Origin: Parapristionchus giblindavisi
Lineage: Eukaryota > Nematoda > Chromadorea > Rhabditida > Diplogasteridae
NCBI GenBank assembly: GCA_943737045.1
Contig: CALSFV010000211.1
Span: 620,001 to 684,000, forward strand
DNA: 64,000 nt
Direction: 5' to 3'
Part shown: positions 1 to 10,501 of the stretch, piece after piece
Layout: each line of letters opens with the position of its first letter
How positions within the stretch are numbered: the stretch's first letter is position 1
Made by a program: the position numbers and the translations under genes
Notes under the pieces: model-generated
Seen by the model: only the letters and a program-made list of their open reading frames with translations
The model's database searches: none
Told to the model about the DNA's origin: nothing

Positions 1-345
1 TTTAATTGTTTTTTCATTAATAAAAATGAGTGGGTAAAAAAAGTGAAGTTAAAAGTGGGTACGCAATCAGATAGTGAGAGAGCACCAGACAGACAGAGAT
101 TGTGGACAAACACAGAGACACAGAGGGACGCTAACTAAACTGCCTAAACACCAAACGGAGAGACGTTTGGTGTTTAGGCAGTTTAGGTCTGCTTGTTGTA
201 TTTTGATATGTTGTTTTATTGTTTGTCTTTATCCCTATATTTGTTTATTTCTCATTTATCTCTTGTATCAATTTCTCTAATATAGTTTGTGGGTTATTCT
301 TATAAAATCTAGACCTAGCTATCCAGGTGACCTCACTGTGTATTG
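1..345. repeat. Dispersed repeat, cut by the window start
   Basis: This stretch is repeated at 11380-11680 and in part at 33140-33300, 40000-40130 and 52800-52960. Shared landmarks are a GAGAGAGCACCAGACAGACA block, a T-rich tract and TTTGTGGGTTATTCTTA. The 11380 copy shows that the window begins inside the element. A perfect 23-bp inverted repeat (135-157 with 164-186) sits inside this copy only. I see no gene here. Confidence 0.7.
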
Positions 346-392
346 ATTTGTCTCATGTTTAGACTGTTTGAGGCCGTGCCGCGCTCTCGTTC

Positions 393-1075
393 GCCCTCCA
401 TACTTTCATCATGGACACATACCGGGGGCAGACCGATGAAAGTAATGCCCTGTGGCTCAAACCCGGCTCACATATGTCGCATAAAATAAAAAAAATTGAA
501 AAATTGATAACTTTTCAATCTTGATAGCTAGGACTTTAATTTCTTTTTACTGGTCGAAACATGTCATGCACTCTTATAAACACAGCTGAGCAGTAATTTC
601 ACGTCGTTCTGAATATGTTTTTTCGAGTCTGATTTTCGGATTTTTCGTCTTCTATCCTCGTTGAAGAGATACTGCAGGCAATGACATAGTACATATTGTA
701 GCCCTGACAATTCTGTACGTAGTGGTCGCATTCCCTTGGCAATCCAAGTTTTCAGAGTCATCGAGAATTGCATCCGAATGTGAGAAATGTGTAAATTGCA
801 AAAATCGAAAATTAAATTTCTTGAAATTAGCAGGAATAAGAGTTAGCTTTATAATGTCATTTTACTCGTAGTGATGCGCATACACAGAAAAATGTACAAA
901 TAAACTCTGCATGTTTGAAAAAATTTTAAAAATAATTATTTTATTTTTATTTTTTCAACCCGCACTAGATTACGGTATTGAGTCGACCTTCAAGGCAAGT
1001 TGATTCATAGGGCGGATGGTAGTTGATGCATGCCCGTTTGCGAAAACAACTGCAAGAAACTGGAGAGATTGAAAC
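393..1075. repeat. Relic of one arm of a TTAA-type fold-back element
   Basis: It aligns with the fold-back at 45797-50072: first with 45868-46005, then, continuing without a break, with 48077-48620 (CTAGGACTTT, then the GGCAAGTTGATTCATAGG block). The 2-kb element nested in the 45797 copy is absent here, so positions 525-526 (TA) are an empty site. Both ends have decayed and no coding potential is seen. Confidence 0.75.
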
Positions 1076-1483
1076 TTGTCCTTAACCGAATGACAACCAT
1101 TTTGAGGAATAGGTCAAATTTCTTGCTTTTGCTTTTAAATAAACATGTTTTTTAAGCATATAAGTTACATACAACAATTTTTCGCGTATATACATAGACT
1201 GTTTTTCGATGTTTATGTATGTGTGAAACTGCTACGGTCAATTGAATGACCTCTTGATTTTCTTACAAGGGAATGGTCAACCATCCCCGTCGAGTTATGA
1301 CTAGTATACCAGTCTAGTATAGATATACCAGTCGAACCGCAGTGTGATTTTGATAATACACCGTTAATGACTAGACTCAAACGCTTATGATAAGAAATCG
1401 ATGATGAAAATTGCAAAAAACGTTTAGAGTACGCTAACTTTACTGTATACTAGTCAAGTTAGAGAACCTCTCTCTAACTAGGG

Positions 1484-2190
1484 AATGGTTCGTGAAGGGA
1501 ATGAAACTACGTGGAGTGACATCCATAACGATAATCAGCATGCTCGACTTAGTAGGGATCAACTTTCAAAGTCTGCTATTTATCGATTTTGTAAATTTCA
1601 AACCCGTCGCATATCCGCCGCACGATATGGGCATAATGGCATAAGGGATGAGGGCGGAAGGGCGGTGTCTTATTCCCAACCGAGCTGTGGTGTAGTGCAG
1701 GGCTGTGCGTAAAATCTTTTACATAAAAATTTCGTAAAACGTAATTTTAAGACTTTTTTCTCGTAAAATTCATAAAAATTTCGTAAAAAATTTCGCGTCA
1801 AAATTCTAAGAAATTATCTCAAATGTACTTTGTGATAAAATATATAAAACCCGCAAGTGTTCATACATATTTCTAACGACCCTCTTATGAAAGGGACAAA
1901 CGATAAGCAAGAAGTTACAGCTTAAAAACGGATGTATATAAAATAGTATTTCGCCAAAGATTGATTTTCCGTCAATTTTTGAAAATAATTACACAAATTA
2001 TTCAATTTTATGCCATTTTTCTCGTTTCGTTAAATTTTTAGCTTTCGTAAAATTTTACGACGTAAAAATATTACGAAAAAAGTCGTAAAATTCGTAAAAT
2101 CGTAAAACGTAAAATGCACAGCCCTGGTGTAGTGGTAAGCGCGCGCGCTCACAACTTTTTGCACACATGTTCGATTTCCCCGAGAACATT
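1484..2190 (+). repeat. tRNA-like SINE candidate, split by a hAT-like MITE
   Basis: The stretch around 1681-1697 plus 2127-2185 resembles a tRNA with no anticodon arm. It has an A-box-like GTGGTGTAGTGGTAAGC and a B-box-like GTTCGATTTCC. The preceding 170 bp (1484-1660) recurs inverted at about 3680-3838. The element at 1698-2126 interrupts it between the two halves. A tRNA-derived SINE is the likeliest reading; a tRNA pseudogene inside a larger repeat is the alternative. Confidence 0.5.
1698..2126. mobile_element. hAT-like MITE with 8-bp target duplication
   Basis: The termini are CAGGGCTGTGC and GCACAGCCCTG, and the interior is rich in CGTAAAA motifs in both orientations. It is flanked by a perfect 8-bp direct repeat GTGTAGTG (1690-1697 and 2127-2134). 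The inverted copy of the host repeat near 3590 lacks the insertion. TIR type and 8-bp TSD fit hAT elements. It has no transposase, so it is non-autonomous. Confidence 0.8.
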
Positions 2191-2454
2191 TTTGCTAGTG
2201 CAGTATTTCAATAATAAACATTTATGTTTCAATAGATATTGACTCCAATATTTATATTTCTTGCGTTTTTGCAACTTTTTTCGCTGCCTTTTGTTATCCG
2301 CGATTCTACAGAGGATCAAATAAAAGTAACATCTTCATGGAATTCATAGAAACAAATTTTAAATAAAAAAATGGAGTAGTTCTGATTGCACTAATGATTG
2401 TAGCTCCATCGTCGTCATCTCTCTCGTGTCATCTGCCGTTATTGCTATACAGTA

Positions 2455-2660
2455 TCGCCAGAAAGTAATCGGACACTTTTTCATTTTTTTATAACTTTTG
2501 ATCCAGGAAAGCAATCAAGCTGATCTTTTCAGCCAATGTACAGAATTTATCAAGGAATATTACCATGTTGTGTTGGTGTAATTAACTTGGTTAATTTTTG
2601 CGTAGTGATGACGCTACCGAAGTGCACTTTTTTGAAAATTCCCATTTCTTTAGTGAAAAG
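2455..2660. repeat. Tc1-like MITE fragment
   Basis: It starts CAGTATCGCCAGAAAGT after TA and shares GCAATCAAGCTGATCTTTTC with the fuller fold-back copy at 12895-13355. The right arm is missing. No coding potential is seen. Confidence 0.65.
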
Positions 2661-2806
2661 CCCTGTTCTTCGGGAACACTATGAGAGTGTTGACCCCCAC
2701 TAGGGCTGTGCAGTCAAACAATCCGGAATGGCTCCGACTTCGATTTCAAGCTGTGGCAGGGTTGCAACTTTGACCTCCAAAATTTATAACTCGGCTTGTG
2801 GATGTG

Positions 2807-3527
2807 ATAACGACCCGTTCTAAGCGCCAAAATGATGCTAGTGGCGAGTGATGTTTATCCCCGGAATATGGTAGTCATAGCTCGTCATTTTCCCTTAGGG
2901 CATAAAATAATTTTTTGTTGGGAGGACCGATTTTGAGACCCTACCCTTCAGAGGGCAGGTCTTCTAAAATTATGGTTTCAGCGCATGCAGCTTTGCAATG
3001 TATCATATATTTATTTCCCTTATTTTGGTTTGGTTCCGATTCCTTTCAGACCCGTAGCAAAAGTTATGCTGAGGTCTACTAAGAGCGCGCTCTTGCACTT
3101 TCTCTCTCATTGCTCTCGTCCCTGGGCCTCTATTGATGAAAAATCTTATTTTCAAAGCTCCTATGCATGTTAGAGATGTCCACAAAAGTTTTTACACTAT
3201 TGCTGAACTTTGATTTTTGGTCTTTGTATTTTGATCGTTACTCGCTGAAACCGAGTAGACCTCAGCGTAACTTTTGCTACGGGTCTGAAAGGAATCGGAA
3301 CCAAACCAAAATAAGGGAAATAAATATATGATACATTGCAAAGCTGCATGCGCTGAAACCATAATTTTAGAAGACCTGCCCTCTGAACGGTAGGGTCTCA
3401 AAATCGGTCCTCCCAACAAAAAATTATTCTATGCCCTGAGGGCAAATGACGAGCTATGACTACCATATTCCGGGGATAAACATCACTCGCCACTAGCATC
3501 ATTTTGGCGCTTAGAACGGGTCGTTAT
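2807..3527. repeat. Fold-back element
   Basis: The arms 2807-3085 and 3248-3527 are nearly perfect reverse complements, including the block GGGTCTCAAAATCGGTCC and its complement. The loop is about 160 bp. Open frames here are palindrome artefacts. It lies between two inverted copies of the tRNA-like repeat. Confidence 0.85.
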
Positions 3528-3838
3528 CTCTTCTCGGGGGAATCGAACATGTGAGCAAAAAGTTGTGAGCAACCACTATACCACAGCGTGGTTTGGATTG
3601 AGGCACTACCCATCCGCCCTCATCCCTACGGTTACGTATCCGAACTAATCGAATCCTCATCCCTTTATCCCTTGTTCCATTATCCCCATATCGTGCGGCG
3701 GATATGCTACGGGTTTGAAATTTACAAAATCGATAAATAGCAGACTTTGAAAGTGAATTCCGACTATGTCGAGCATGCTGATTATCGTTATGGATGTCAC
3801 TCCCCGTAGTTTCATTCTCTTTACGAACCATTCCTAGT
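3527..3838 (-). repeat. Uninterrupted minus-strand copy of the tRNA-like repeat
   Basis: Read on the minus strand, 3838 to about 3680 matches 1484-1660. The part at 3600-3530 gives an A-box-like TGGTATAGTGGTTGC and a B-box-like GTTCGATTCC. It has no hAT insertion, so it documents the empty site for 1698-2126. Confidence 0.55.
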
Positions 3839-4023
3839 AAGAGAATTTGCCGTGAGTGTAGTTTTATCCGCGTTTTAGTTGTTCAGATCACCTAAGCTAC
3901 GGTTGCGTATCGGAACTAATCGAATATCTTTGCAGAAACCGTTGAACAAGTCGCCTTTCTGATAATGGCTGCTCAACTCATTTGTGTAAGTTAAACTATT
4001 ATTGTTCCACTTTTTGCTATATA

Positions 4024-4486
4024 CCGTTAAAACGAAAGAAAACGACACAAGTAGGAGATTGTACGGAATTTTAGGAGATTTTTCCATATTTGTCATTATT
4101 TTTCAATTTTACAACTTTCTGTGTTGATTTTCATGGAAAATGACATTGGAGTTTCATTCGGAGGTGGCTCACCAAGTAAATTAAGAAAGAATAATCAAAT
4201 TTGAAATTCAATGAAAAAGTTGGATTTTCTGGTAAAGTTACCTTTTTGATGGAGAGATGGGTCTATGTTTGGAAGAGCAATTTTGAGTAAAATTAGATAC
4301 GGAATTTAGATCCTGAATCCAACATAGACCAAAGTGGAATGGTTGGTAGATTCCATAGCCCAAAATTAATATAATTTGGAATAACGGTCAAGGAAATATA
4401 ACTGATCCATATGCTGAAAAGTATGGAAAAATAGGAGATTTTTCCGTATAATCTCCTACTTGTGTCCTTTTCTCTCGTTTTGACGG
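4024..4486. mobile_element. Fold-back MITE with TA target duplication
   Basis: The termini CCGTTAAAACGAAAG and CTCGTTTTGACGG face each other and are flanked by TA (4022-4023, 4487-4488). Inside, AAGTAGGAGATT and its complement extend the arms. It lies in intron 1 of copy 1 and abuts the next element at 4489. Confidence 0.75.
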
Positions 4487-4488
4487 TA

Positions 4489-5127
4489 CAGTAACGGCCA
4501 AAAAGAATGCAACCAAAGAATGTTTTTCTAATGTAACTTTTTCAAAGTTGATGAATCGTTTTTAAAAATTTTCTGGTTCCACATCACGAGCACTTATGAT
4601 TGGTATAAAAATTACCTATTTTGGGAAATTAAACACTGACCTCACAATCATTTTCGAAAATCGGAAATATGAAGATTTATTTTTTTTTTCGTTGTTTTTT
4701 TCTGTGCAACCCCACTCCCAGGTTTTGTGTCACACATGGACTATTGCCTCTGCCACGTTTGGAGCCTACAGCTTCACTGAACACAACGTTATGACATTTT
4801 TGCCCAAATTCAAGGGTGTCGAAAATTTCGATTTGCTCATAGGAATGAATTAGCTTGAATGGATACCATAGCGGATTCTACTCCTCAGTAAATGTTGTTC
4901 ATTCACTGTTAAGAACAAGTCTCAGAAAAATCCAGCTGAGGAAATAATTATCGCTGAGTAAGAACAGAGAGGTTCCAGGATTACTACACAATAGTACGAC
5001 GACGAATCATAACAACGGGAGTATGATATGACCACTAGTACTATAGTATCCTGCCAAAAGATGAGCCCGATTGTTCATCTGAGTCAAAAGTTATGACATT
5101 GCAAATTTTTTTCCGAATACTTTTTGC
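4489..5127. mobile_element. Tc1-like MITE, right end lost in a microsatellite
   Basis: The left end CAGTAACGGCCAAAAAG follows TA. The right end GTATTCGGAAAAAA is recognisable near 5100-5127 before the (TA)n tract. An inverted relative lies at 41403-42000 (CAGTAGCGGCCAAAAG), sharing an interior with the block near ACATTTACTG. Open frames in it have no known relatives. Confidence 0.65.
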
Positions 5128-5129
5128 CG

Positions 5130-5214
<85 letters not shown>
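5128..5214. repeat. (TA)n microsatellite
   Basis: About 85 bp of nearly pure TA dinucleotide. Confidence 0.95.
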
Positions 5215-5217
<3 letters not shown>

Positions 5218-5324
5218 CGTTGGCGTAAGGCTCGGCTAAGTGCCGGAACAGTCAAATATTAAATTTGGGAATCGGACTTTTCAAGGGATGACAATTGAAA
5301 TGCTAATTTTTCTGCTAGACACAC

Positions 5325-5835
5325 GGTTGAGGCCAGACGACGTCGCGTTGATATCGGGGTTTTAATCATTTTTCGTCACCACAGAATGTTAAATGCCTCA
5401 GAATTTGATGGCGATCACGCTCCCGCGTGACAAAGAGGTGAGGCGAGGAGCAGAGGATCGAAGGGAAGTGGTCCTCTGTGCTCTCTCACATCACCACACT
5501 CTCTCGCCTCTTGCCTCCAATTCAACGGCAAAATGACTACACTAAAAGTTGATTTTTTCGAATTTCGCGGGAGCAAATTGGCTGAAATTTTTTCCATGAG
5601 ATCCTGAAGCCATTCCGGTCCGATTTATGTATCCTTCAAAATATTTGCTTTTGAGAGATATTTCAATTTTGGAAATTTCTGAAACTTTTTCATGAAAAAT
5701 GAATTAGACAGGGGTGATCATCATCAAATTCTGCACCGGCTAGCATAGTCTGCAAATTTTTAGCACGATTGGACGACGAGAAAAGAGTAAAAACTCGATT
5801 TCAACCCGACGTCGTCAGGCCTCAACGGTGGAACC
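5325..5835. repeat. Fold-back repeat
   Basis: GGTTGAGGCCAGACGACGTC near 5327 pairs with GACGTCGTCAGGCCTCAAC near 5810, followed inward by CATTTTTCGTC-like complements. A truncated relative lies at about 51705-51840. The reading frame at 5415-5597 is within it and is not supported as a gene. Confidence 0.6.
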
Positions 5836-6308
5836 TAGGGCAGGTGCAAAATGAATATGACCATCGTCATCAGCAATATGTTTTTTTAAAGGAGATATAA
5901 TTTAAAATTAATTTTAGACTGAGGCGCGCGCGATCAACGTTGTCTACTACCGAGTGGTATTCGTCATAAAAGACAAGTAAGACAATGATTCCTATTAGGG
6001 TTGGCTATAACGCACACCGCATTGCGGGCCCGCAATGCTTTGCATAATCATAGCGGGTCCGCAACCTCGGCGGGAGGGGAGATGGAGCGATTGCGGGCCC
6101 GCAATCGCTCCCCCTCCCCTCCCTCCGACGTAAATGAATGATCTATTTTGGGACTCTTCGAAGCGAGATATTATGAAAAGATTGAAGAATCAAGTCAACG
6201 CAGCGTGCATTCTGGCAGACATGGCTCACTTAGGCATTTTTGAAAGCCATTTTTATAGAATTTTTAATGTTATTATGTATATATTACTATTTTGATTACA
6301 GATATAGG

Positions 6309-6521
6309 CCGTATAAAATGTACTTGTGTAATTATTTTGCTATTAGCTGGTATAAAGCAGAAGTATTCTAAGGATCAACCCCCTTTTCCTCCCTTCCCTT
6401 CTCGCGCTCTCTCTGATCTACGTACTATCCCGCTTGGACTCTCTCTCTAAACAAAGAAATTCATTGTGGCAGTCGCTGACTACTCTCGTACCAAATAAAC
6501 AAGTGTATTTTATACGGTCAA
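6309..6521. repeat. MITE of the GTATAAAATGTACTTG family (intron 5)
   Basis: The ends are GTATAAAATGTACTTGTG and CAAGTGTATTTTATACGG. Further members lie near 7196-7469, 14771-14986, 15676-15937, 31131-31350, 45100-45311, 51868-52146 and 59051-59267. Intron 5 of family copies 3 and 4 lacks it, so it entered after those copies separated. Confidence 0.75.
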
Positions 6522-7195
6522 TATGTGCTTATTTAATTTACTTTATTTTTTAATTTATTTAATTTATTTTTGTTTTATTTTATAGGTCCACCAGCTAACG
6601 ATGATGAACGAGCCGCTTTGTCTGCAGTAAAAAAGTCGTTAATCAAGGCTTACGAAAAAATTTCACCTTGTTCTACTCTGAGTCCACCGGCTTCACCCGC
6701 TACTTAGTCCGATTCTTGTTGTGCTTGAATTCTTAATGATGATAAAATGTTCACTGTTTCTGTATGACTGGCTAATGGGGTTATTTCCAGACACACAACT
6801 TGCATCTTTAATAAAATCACTGAAAAATATGGGTTCTTGAAGGTAATAAGAGGTCGTTTGTGTAAGAGTCGGGCAAATCTGGTTGAGCGTTGGCACAGGC
6901 CAAACATTTCGAAACCCTCAAAACTTGTGTAAGGGTTATCGATCTCGCTGATGAAGATGTGCATAGTCATTTTGGCCCCAGTGGTCCCGCAGCGCCTGGA
7001 CACGATCACGTTTTCTAGCTGTTCTCGGTCCATAGTTGAGCTCGATGGCTAAGGTATGAAAATTGGGCTCTTGGGACAGAATTCGATGGCGATGACGGCT
7101 ATCTGCTTCATACATTGCCATACCCTCACAGTGCGAGGATTGACCCACTATATAAGGCCCATTTTAGGCCACTTAATAAAAAAGGAAGCTATTGT

Positions 7196-7469
7196 GCGTA
7201 TAAAATGTACTTGCATAAGAAGATGACAAATGGTGCTAACGAACGGAAGTCACAATCGAGAGGCGATCGAGATGTCGCCTTCTACATCTCGCCCCGCCTC
7301 TCGATTGTCTCTCCGCTGCCTCTCTCTAACCCTGCTGACCTTCGCCGCGCGCTATATTATATATAAAAGAGATCGGCATAGTTTCTGAACCATGCAAAAC
7401 AAGAAAGTCTCTTGTGGGAGTGGTTGGCTACTCGTACCAAATAAACAAGTGTATTTTATACGGTCAATA
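7196..7469. repeat. MITE of the GTATAAAATGTACTTG family
   Basis: Same termini as 6309-6521, with a longer interior containing an inverted block GACAATCGAGAGGCGGGGC and its complement. It is identical in layout to 15676-15937 of the duplicated segment. Confidence 0.75.
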
Positions 7470-7660
7470 AAAATGACGATTTTTTGCGAAAATAACGAAT
7501 TTTGTGAATCAACCCACCCTATTTTGAGAATTGACCTACTATATAAACATAGACGGCGAGGGTACCATAAAATATATATGATCTGCTTCATTTCTTTTGA
7601 ATTTTTCCAAAAGACCGAAAACTGCAGTTTTATTGAAGACTGTTGCGCCCCTAGGCAAGT

Positions 7661-7828
7661 ACACAGAGAAAAAATTCCCTAGTAACGTCTCTCTTCGGAA
7701 TTCTTCCGTCATGGGTAAGGGAATTATCCTCATATGGGACGAATTCCCTTATCTATAAGGGAAGAATTCCGTAGAGAGACTTTTCTAGGGAATAATTCCC
7801 TTATAGACAAGGTTTTTTCTGTGAGTGT
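7661..7828. repeat. MITE with CACAGAGAAAAAA / TTTTTTCTGTGAGTG ends
   Basis: A 168-bp palindromic element flanked by TA. The inner arms pair AATTCCCT and AGGGAATT blocks. Its second copy is at 16128-16295 in the duplication. The 60442-60602 element shares the terminal CACTCACAGAAA motif. Confidence 0.75.
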
Positions 7829-7954
7829 ATGATAGTTCTCTCGTTCTCGATTCTCGTTCTCGTCAGTCATCTTTAGCGGTCGCCCGTTCCTTTTGCTCTG
7901 AGCATCAAGAATCCCTGCCAAGCCGGATTGGGTCACCGTGGCAGTGAGACCCAA

Positions 7955-8140
7955 TCATGGGAAGCCAACTTCTTCGGTCATCTCCAAACTGCCTGCCGAT
8001 CTTCTCGGATTTGTGAAATCGAAGACGTGCATATGAAGATCAACGTCGGTGTTCTCGGACTGTCGGAAGTTAGAAGAGCTTTTCCCCATGCACATCAGAG
8101 TCCTACTCTTGATAAATGTGTTTAAATCGTAAAAAATCGT
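7955..8140 (+). repeat. Short repeat ending in an RTE-like 3' tail
   Basis: The last 45 bases or so (CCCCATGCACATCAGAG, then CTACTCTTGATAAATGTG) match the 3' end of the RTE element at 24186-24222. The upstream 130 bp do not match RTE coding sequence. Other copies are at 8867-9043 (minus) and 16422-16607 (plus). The pattern is that of a non-autonomous retroelement sharing the tail of its autonomous partner. The open frames on both strands here are repeat artefacts. Confidence 0.6.
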
Positions 8141-8347
8141 AAATCGTATGATAGTTCGAACCATCGTGACGAGAGCATTCCATCGATATATTATGAGCCA
8201 TATCTCTGTTGAGAAAGCCTGCATAGTCTCGATATAGTGATGTGCGCCTTGCAAGAGAAGTCTCTCAATTCCGCACGCTATCTCGCACTCTCGAGAGAGG
8301 CGAGAGAGCGTGCGGTAATGAGAGAGTGACCAGGGGGTGCCCACTTT

Positions 8348-8471
8348 GTCGAGGCTACAGTAACCTCATCCAGGCTACCGTAACCTTGTCGAGGCTACAG
8401 TAACCTCATCTAGGCTACCGTAACATTGTCGAAGCTACCGTAACCTTGTCGAGGCTACAGTAACCCGCTGA
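8348..8471. repeat. Tandem repeat, GAGGCTACAGTAACC unit
   Basis: About five to six units of 22 bp alternate GAGGCTACAGTAACCTCATC and AGGCTACCGTAACCTTGTC. It also occurs at 16815-16932 in the duplicated segment. Confidence 0.85.
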
Positions 8472-8866
8472 CCCCATCTACAGTGACGCTCAGTGAGCAG
8501 ATTTACAATAGAGATCGTAGATTGTAATAACCAGAATTTATATCAAAGTAATGAATACAATACATATTCCAATTCAACTTGTGGTGCACAATATTTGTAG
8601 AAAAGATCAAAGATCACTAATGTTCAAAGATCAAAGATCAGAGATTTTTGAAATAATTGCACCGGTCAATGGGCGTGGTGGTCGTTGTGAGTTTTTTTCG
8701 AAATTGGTATTATAAAAAATAACATTTCATCTCTATTATGTATATCTGATGTCTGTGAATGTAGATAAATGAAGGAGATTTACTCTATTTCACATTGAAC
8801 AATCGACGAATAAATACTGTAAATTATGCTGACAGTGAGGCGAGCGGGACCGGTGATTTTTGATTT

Positions 8867-9043
8867 GAAAACACATTTATCAAGAGTAGGACTCTGATGT
8901 GCATGGGGAAAAGCTCTTCTTACTTCCGACAGTCCCAGAATACTGACGTTGATCTTCATATGAGCGTCTTCCGATTTCACAAATCCGCGAGAAGATCGAC
9001 AGGCAGTTTGGAGTTGACCGAAGAAGTTGGCTTCCCATGATCA
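8867..9043 (-). repeat. Inverted copy of the RTE-tailed short repeat
   Basis: The minus-strand reading from 9043 to 8867 repeats 7955-8125 with scattered differences and ends in the same GATAAATGTG tail. It lies just outside the segmental duplication. Confidence 0.7.
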
Positions 9044-9203
9044 TATCATGTCTCATTAATATCTCATGTTTTCGAATATCAAACATCATAGATTGTAACG
9101 ACAGATGACTGTGATGGCAGACAGGCACACAGATATTAAATTTTAACGTTAGCTGGCGAGCGATTTGCCAGTATTCAAGCAAATCCTTGGCTGTATAAAT
9201 ATA

Positions 9204-10501
9204 CAGGGTGTTCAAGAATTACGAAGACTTTTAATTTCGCTCTTATTTCATGTGTAGTATATCAATCAAGTTCAGATGGTCATATTTATTCAATAATGAC
9301 ATAACGTTTCACAATCAACAGTTACTTCTCGATTCGCCCTCCTTTTGCCTTTATGGAGACGTTCAGAAGGGTGGCGCGAGGACCTATCACAGCACGCTCG
9401 TAAAGACGTCCAATTTGTTCCATTGCTCCGCGAGGACGTTCTTAGGCGACTCCAAATTCTTATGGGGATGAGAACAAGCCTTGTCCTCCACAACAGCCTA
9501 CATTGAGTAGTTGAAACGATTCAAGTTCAGTGAGCAGGACGGACAACCTGAGGTACTATGGAAGGCTTGCATCATGTCCTTACACCACTTCTGGACAATC
9601 TTGCCTTATGGGCTGGGGTAGAATCCTGCTGGTGGCACCATTGATTGTTTTCAGGTACCTCTAGGACCACTGCTCCAGCACGTCTCCAATATTTTTTGCA
9701 AGAAGCATTTCTTGTTTATTTTTACGCCTCGATCTACGAAGACAAGGGGAGCCTAGCCATCTGCACACCCCGCAGGGAAAACCATGGTCTATTCGGGGTG
9801 GGAGGTTCGGTTGACCGTATGGATCAAGCTAATCTGTTTGCTGGGAAGTTGATACAAGTACTATACCATTCTGGCGGTTGCGGGCCTGCTTAATCGTGAA
9901 CAACTACTCGTCAAAGAACGCTATCACCAAGCGCTCGCCGATGTGCGTGCGCGCCAGCAGCTCTTTCACTTCTTGAACTGTGGTCGTCTGCTGTTTTCAG
10001 ATAGAATGACGGTTTTTCTCATATGATATTAGGTGACTCCAAGCAAGCGTCTGACAGTTTTCCACATTGATCTAACAGATATTCCTGGCTCCCTGGGCAT
10101 TTTTATCATGCTCATGTGAAGATTACGTTTGATCCGCTCCTTGACCATTTTAATGATCTTCTTGATGACCTTGGTGAGTTTCCTGCCTTCTACATCATAC
10201 TCAGCATTGGTACCAAACTATTTGCACCGTTTGATGGTCGAAAAGACTAATTTCTTTTTCACTATGAGCCGCCGAATTATACCCATAGCATGCATTCCGT
10301 GCCAGTACAGTGTGACAATCGCACCTAGCATCGGATGAGGCTTCACCATTACCCTAAAAAGCAATAAAATGAAACAAAACAACGACTGGTGACACGATTA
10401 AGAGTTGCACTTTAAGAATAAAATGGGTCGGTCGCGCTGTATAAACTGCAAAATTACTGGTAACAACCGGAAGTGAGTCTTCGTAATTCTTGAACACCCT
10501 G
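9204..10501 (-). mobile_element. mariner-family DNA transposon
   Basis: A 1298-bp element with terminal inverted repeats CAGGGTGTTCAAGAATTACG and its complement, flanked by TA (9202-9203 and 10502-10503). Size, TIR and TA target site fit mariner. It contains a decayed transposase on the minus strand. Repeats on both sides (TTAGCTGGCGAGCGATTTGC left, GATATGGGCAAATCG right) recall the repeat at 24837-25005, so it probably sits within an older element. Confidence 0.85.
9300..10350 (-). pseudogene. Mariner transposase pseudogene
   Basis: Frames read in pieces on the minus strand. The N-terminal DNA-binding part survives near 10200-10050: KIIKMVKERIKRN, then SMIKMPREPGISVRSM, typical of the mariner helix-turn-helix region. 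The catalytic part near 9640-9600 reads QQDSTPAHKAR, the block around the second catalytic aspartate. A one-base shift follows (KARL, then QKWCKDMMQAF in another frame). Many further stops and shifts follow. The protein cannot be made; the element could move only with transposase from another copy. Confidence 0.75.

Larger units (their letters stand above)
3965..6707 (+). pseudogene. Copy 1 of the small six-exon gene family (decayed)
   Basis: Four of the six family exons remain: exon 1 at 3965-3985 (MAAQLIC, then GTAAG), exon 2 at 5918-5976, exon 5 at 6152-6233 and exon 6 at 6586-6707 (ends ASPAT, TAG). Exons 3 and 4 are absent. In their place (5977-6151) lies a GC-rich stretch with two copies of the palindrome ATTGCGGGCCCGCAAT. 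The acceptor before exon 5 reads TTTTGG instead of TTTAG, and the following donor is GC. Intron 1 has swelled to 1.9 kb with fold-back and Tc1-like inserts. Exon 2 encodes TEARAINVVYYR, diverged from its paralogues. The exon 6 reading frame is still open (GPPANDDERAALS). Function unknown; a pseudogene is the best reading. Confidence 0.75.
6152..8692. repeat. Segmental duplication, copy A
   Basis: From about 6255 to 8692 the sequence is almost identical to 14717-17157; similarity starts in family exon 5 (6152). The unit holds family exon 6, its 3' UTR, several MITEs and the RTE-tailed repeat. Small indels separate the copies, for example one CTCTCCGCTGC block missing from copy B near 15790. 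Beyond 8692 the copies part abruptly. Confidence 0.9.

Noticed and set aside
160..190. TTTAGGCAG resembling the nematode telomere unit TTAGGC
   Set aside because: Occurs singly, as part of a hairpin; no tandem TTAGGC array.
6693..7148. Minus-strand frames of 67-109 codons, repeated at 15161-15627
   Set aside because: Antisense to the 3' UTR of the family gene; preserved only because of the duplication.
7955..8344. 129-codon minus-strand frame with an identical twin at 16422-16811
   Set aside because: Identity follows from the recent segmental duplication and the frame crosses an RTE-tailed repeat and other repeats in antisense.
8348..8471. Regularly spaced repeats suggesting a CRISPR array
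   Set aside because: Eukaryotic context, units directly adjacent without unique spacers.
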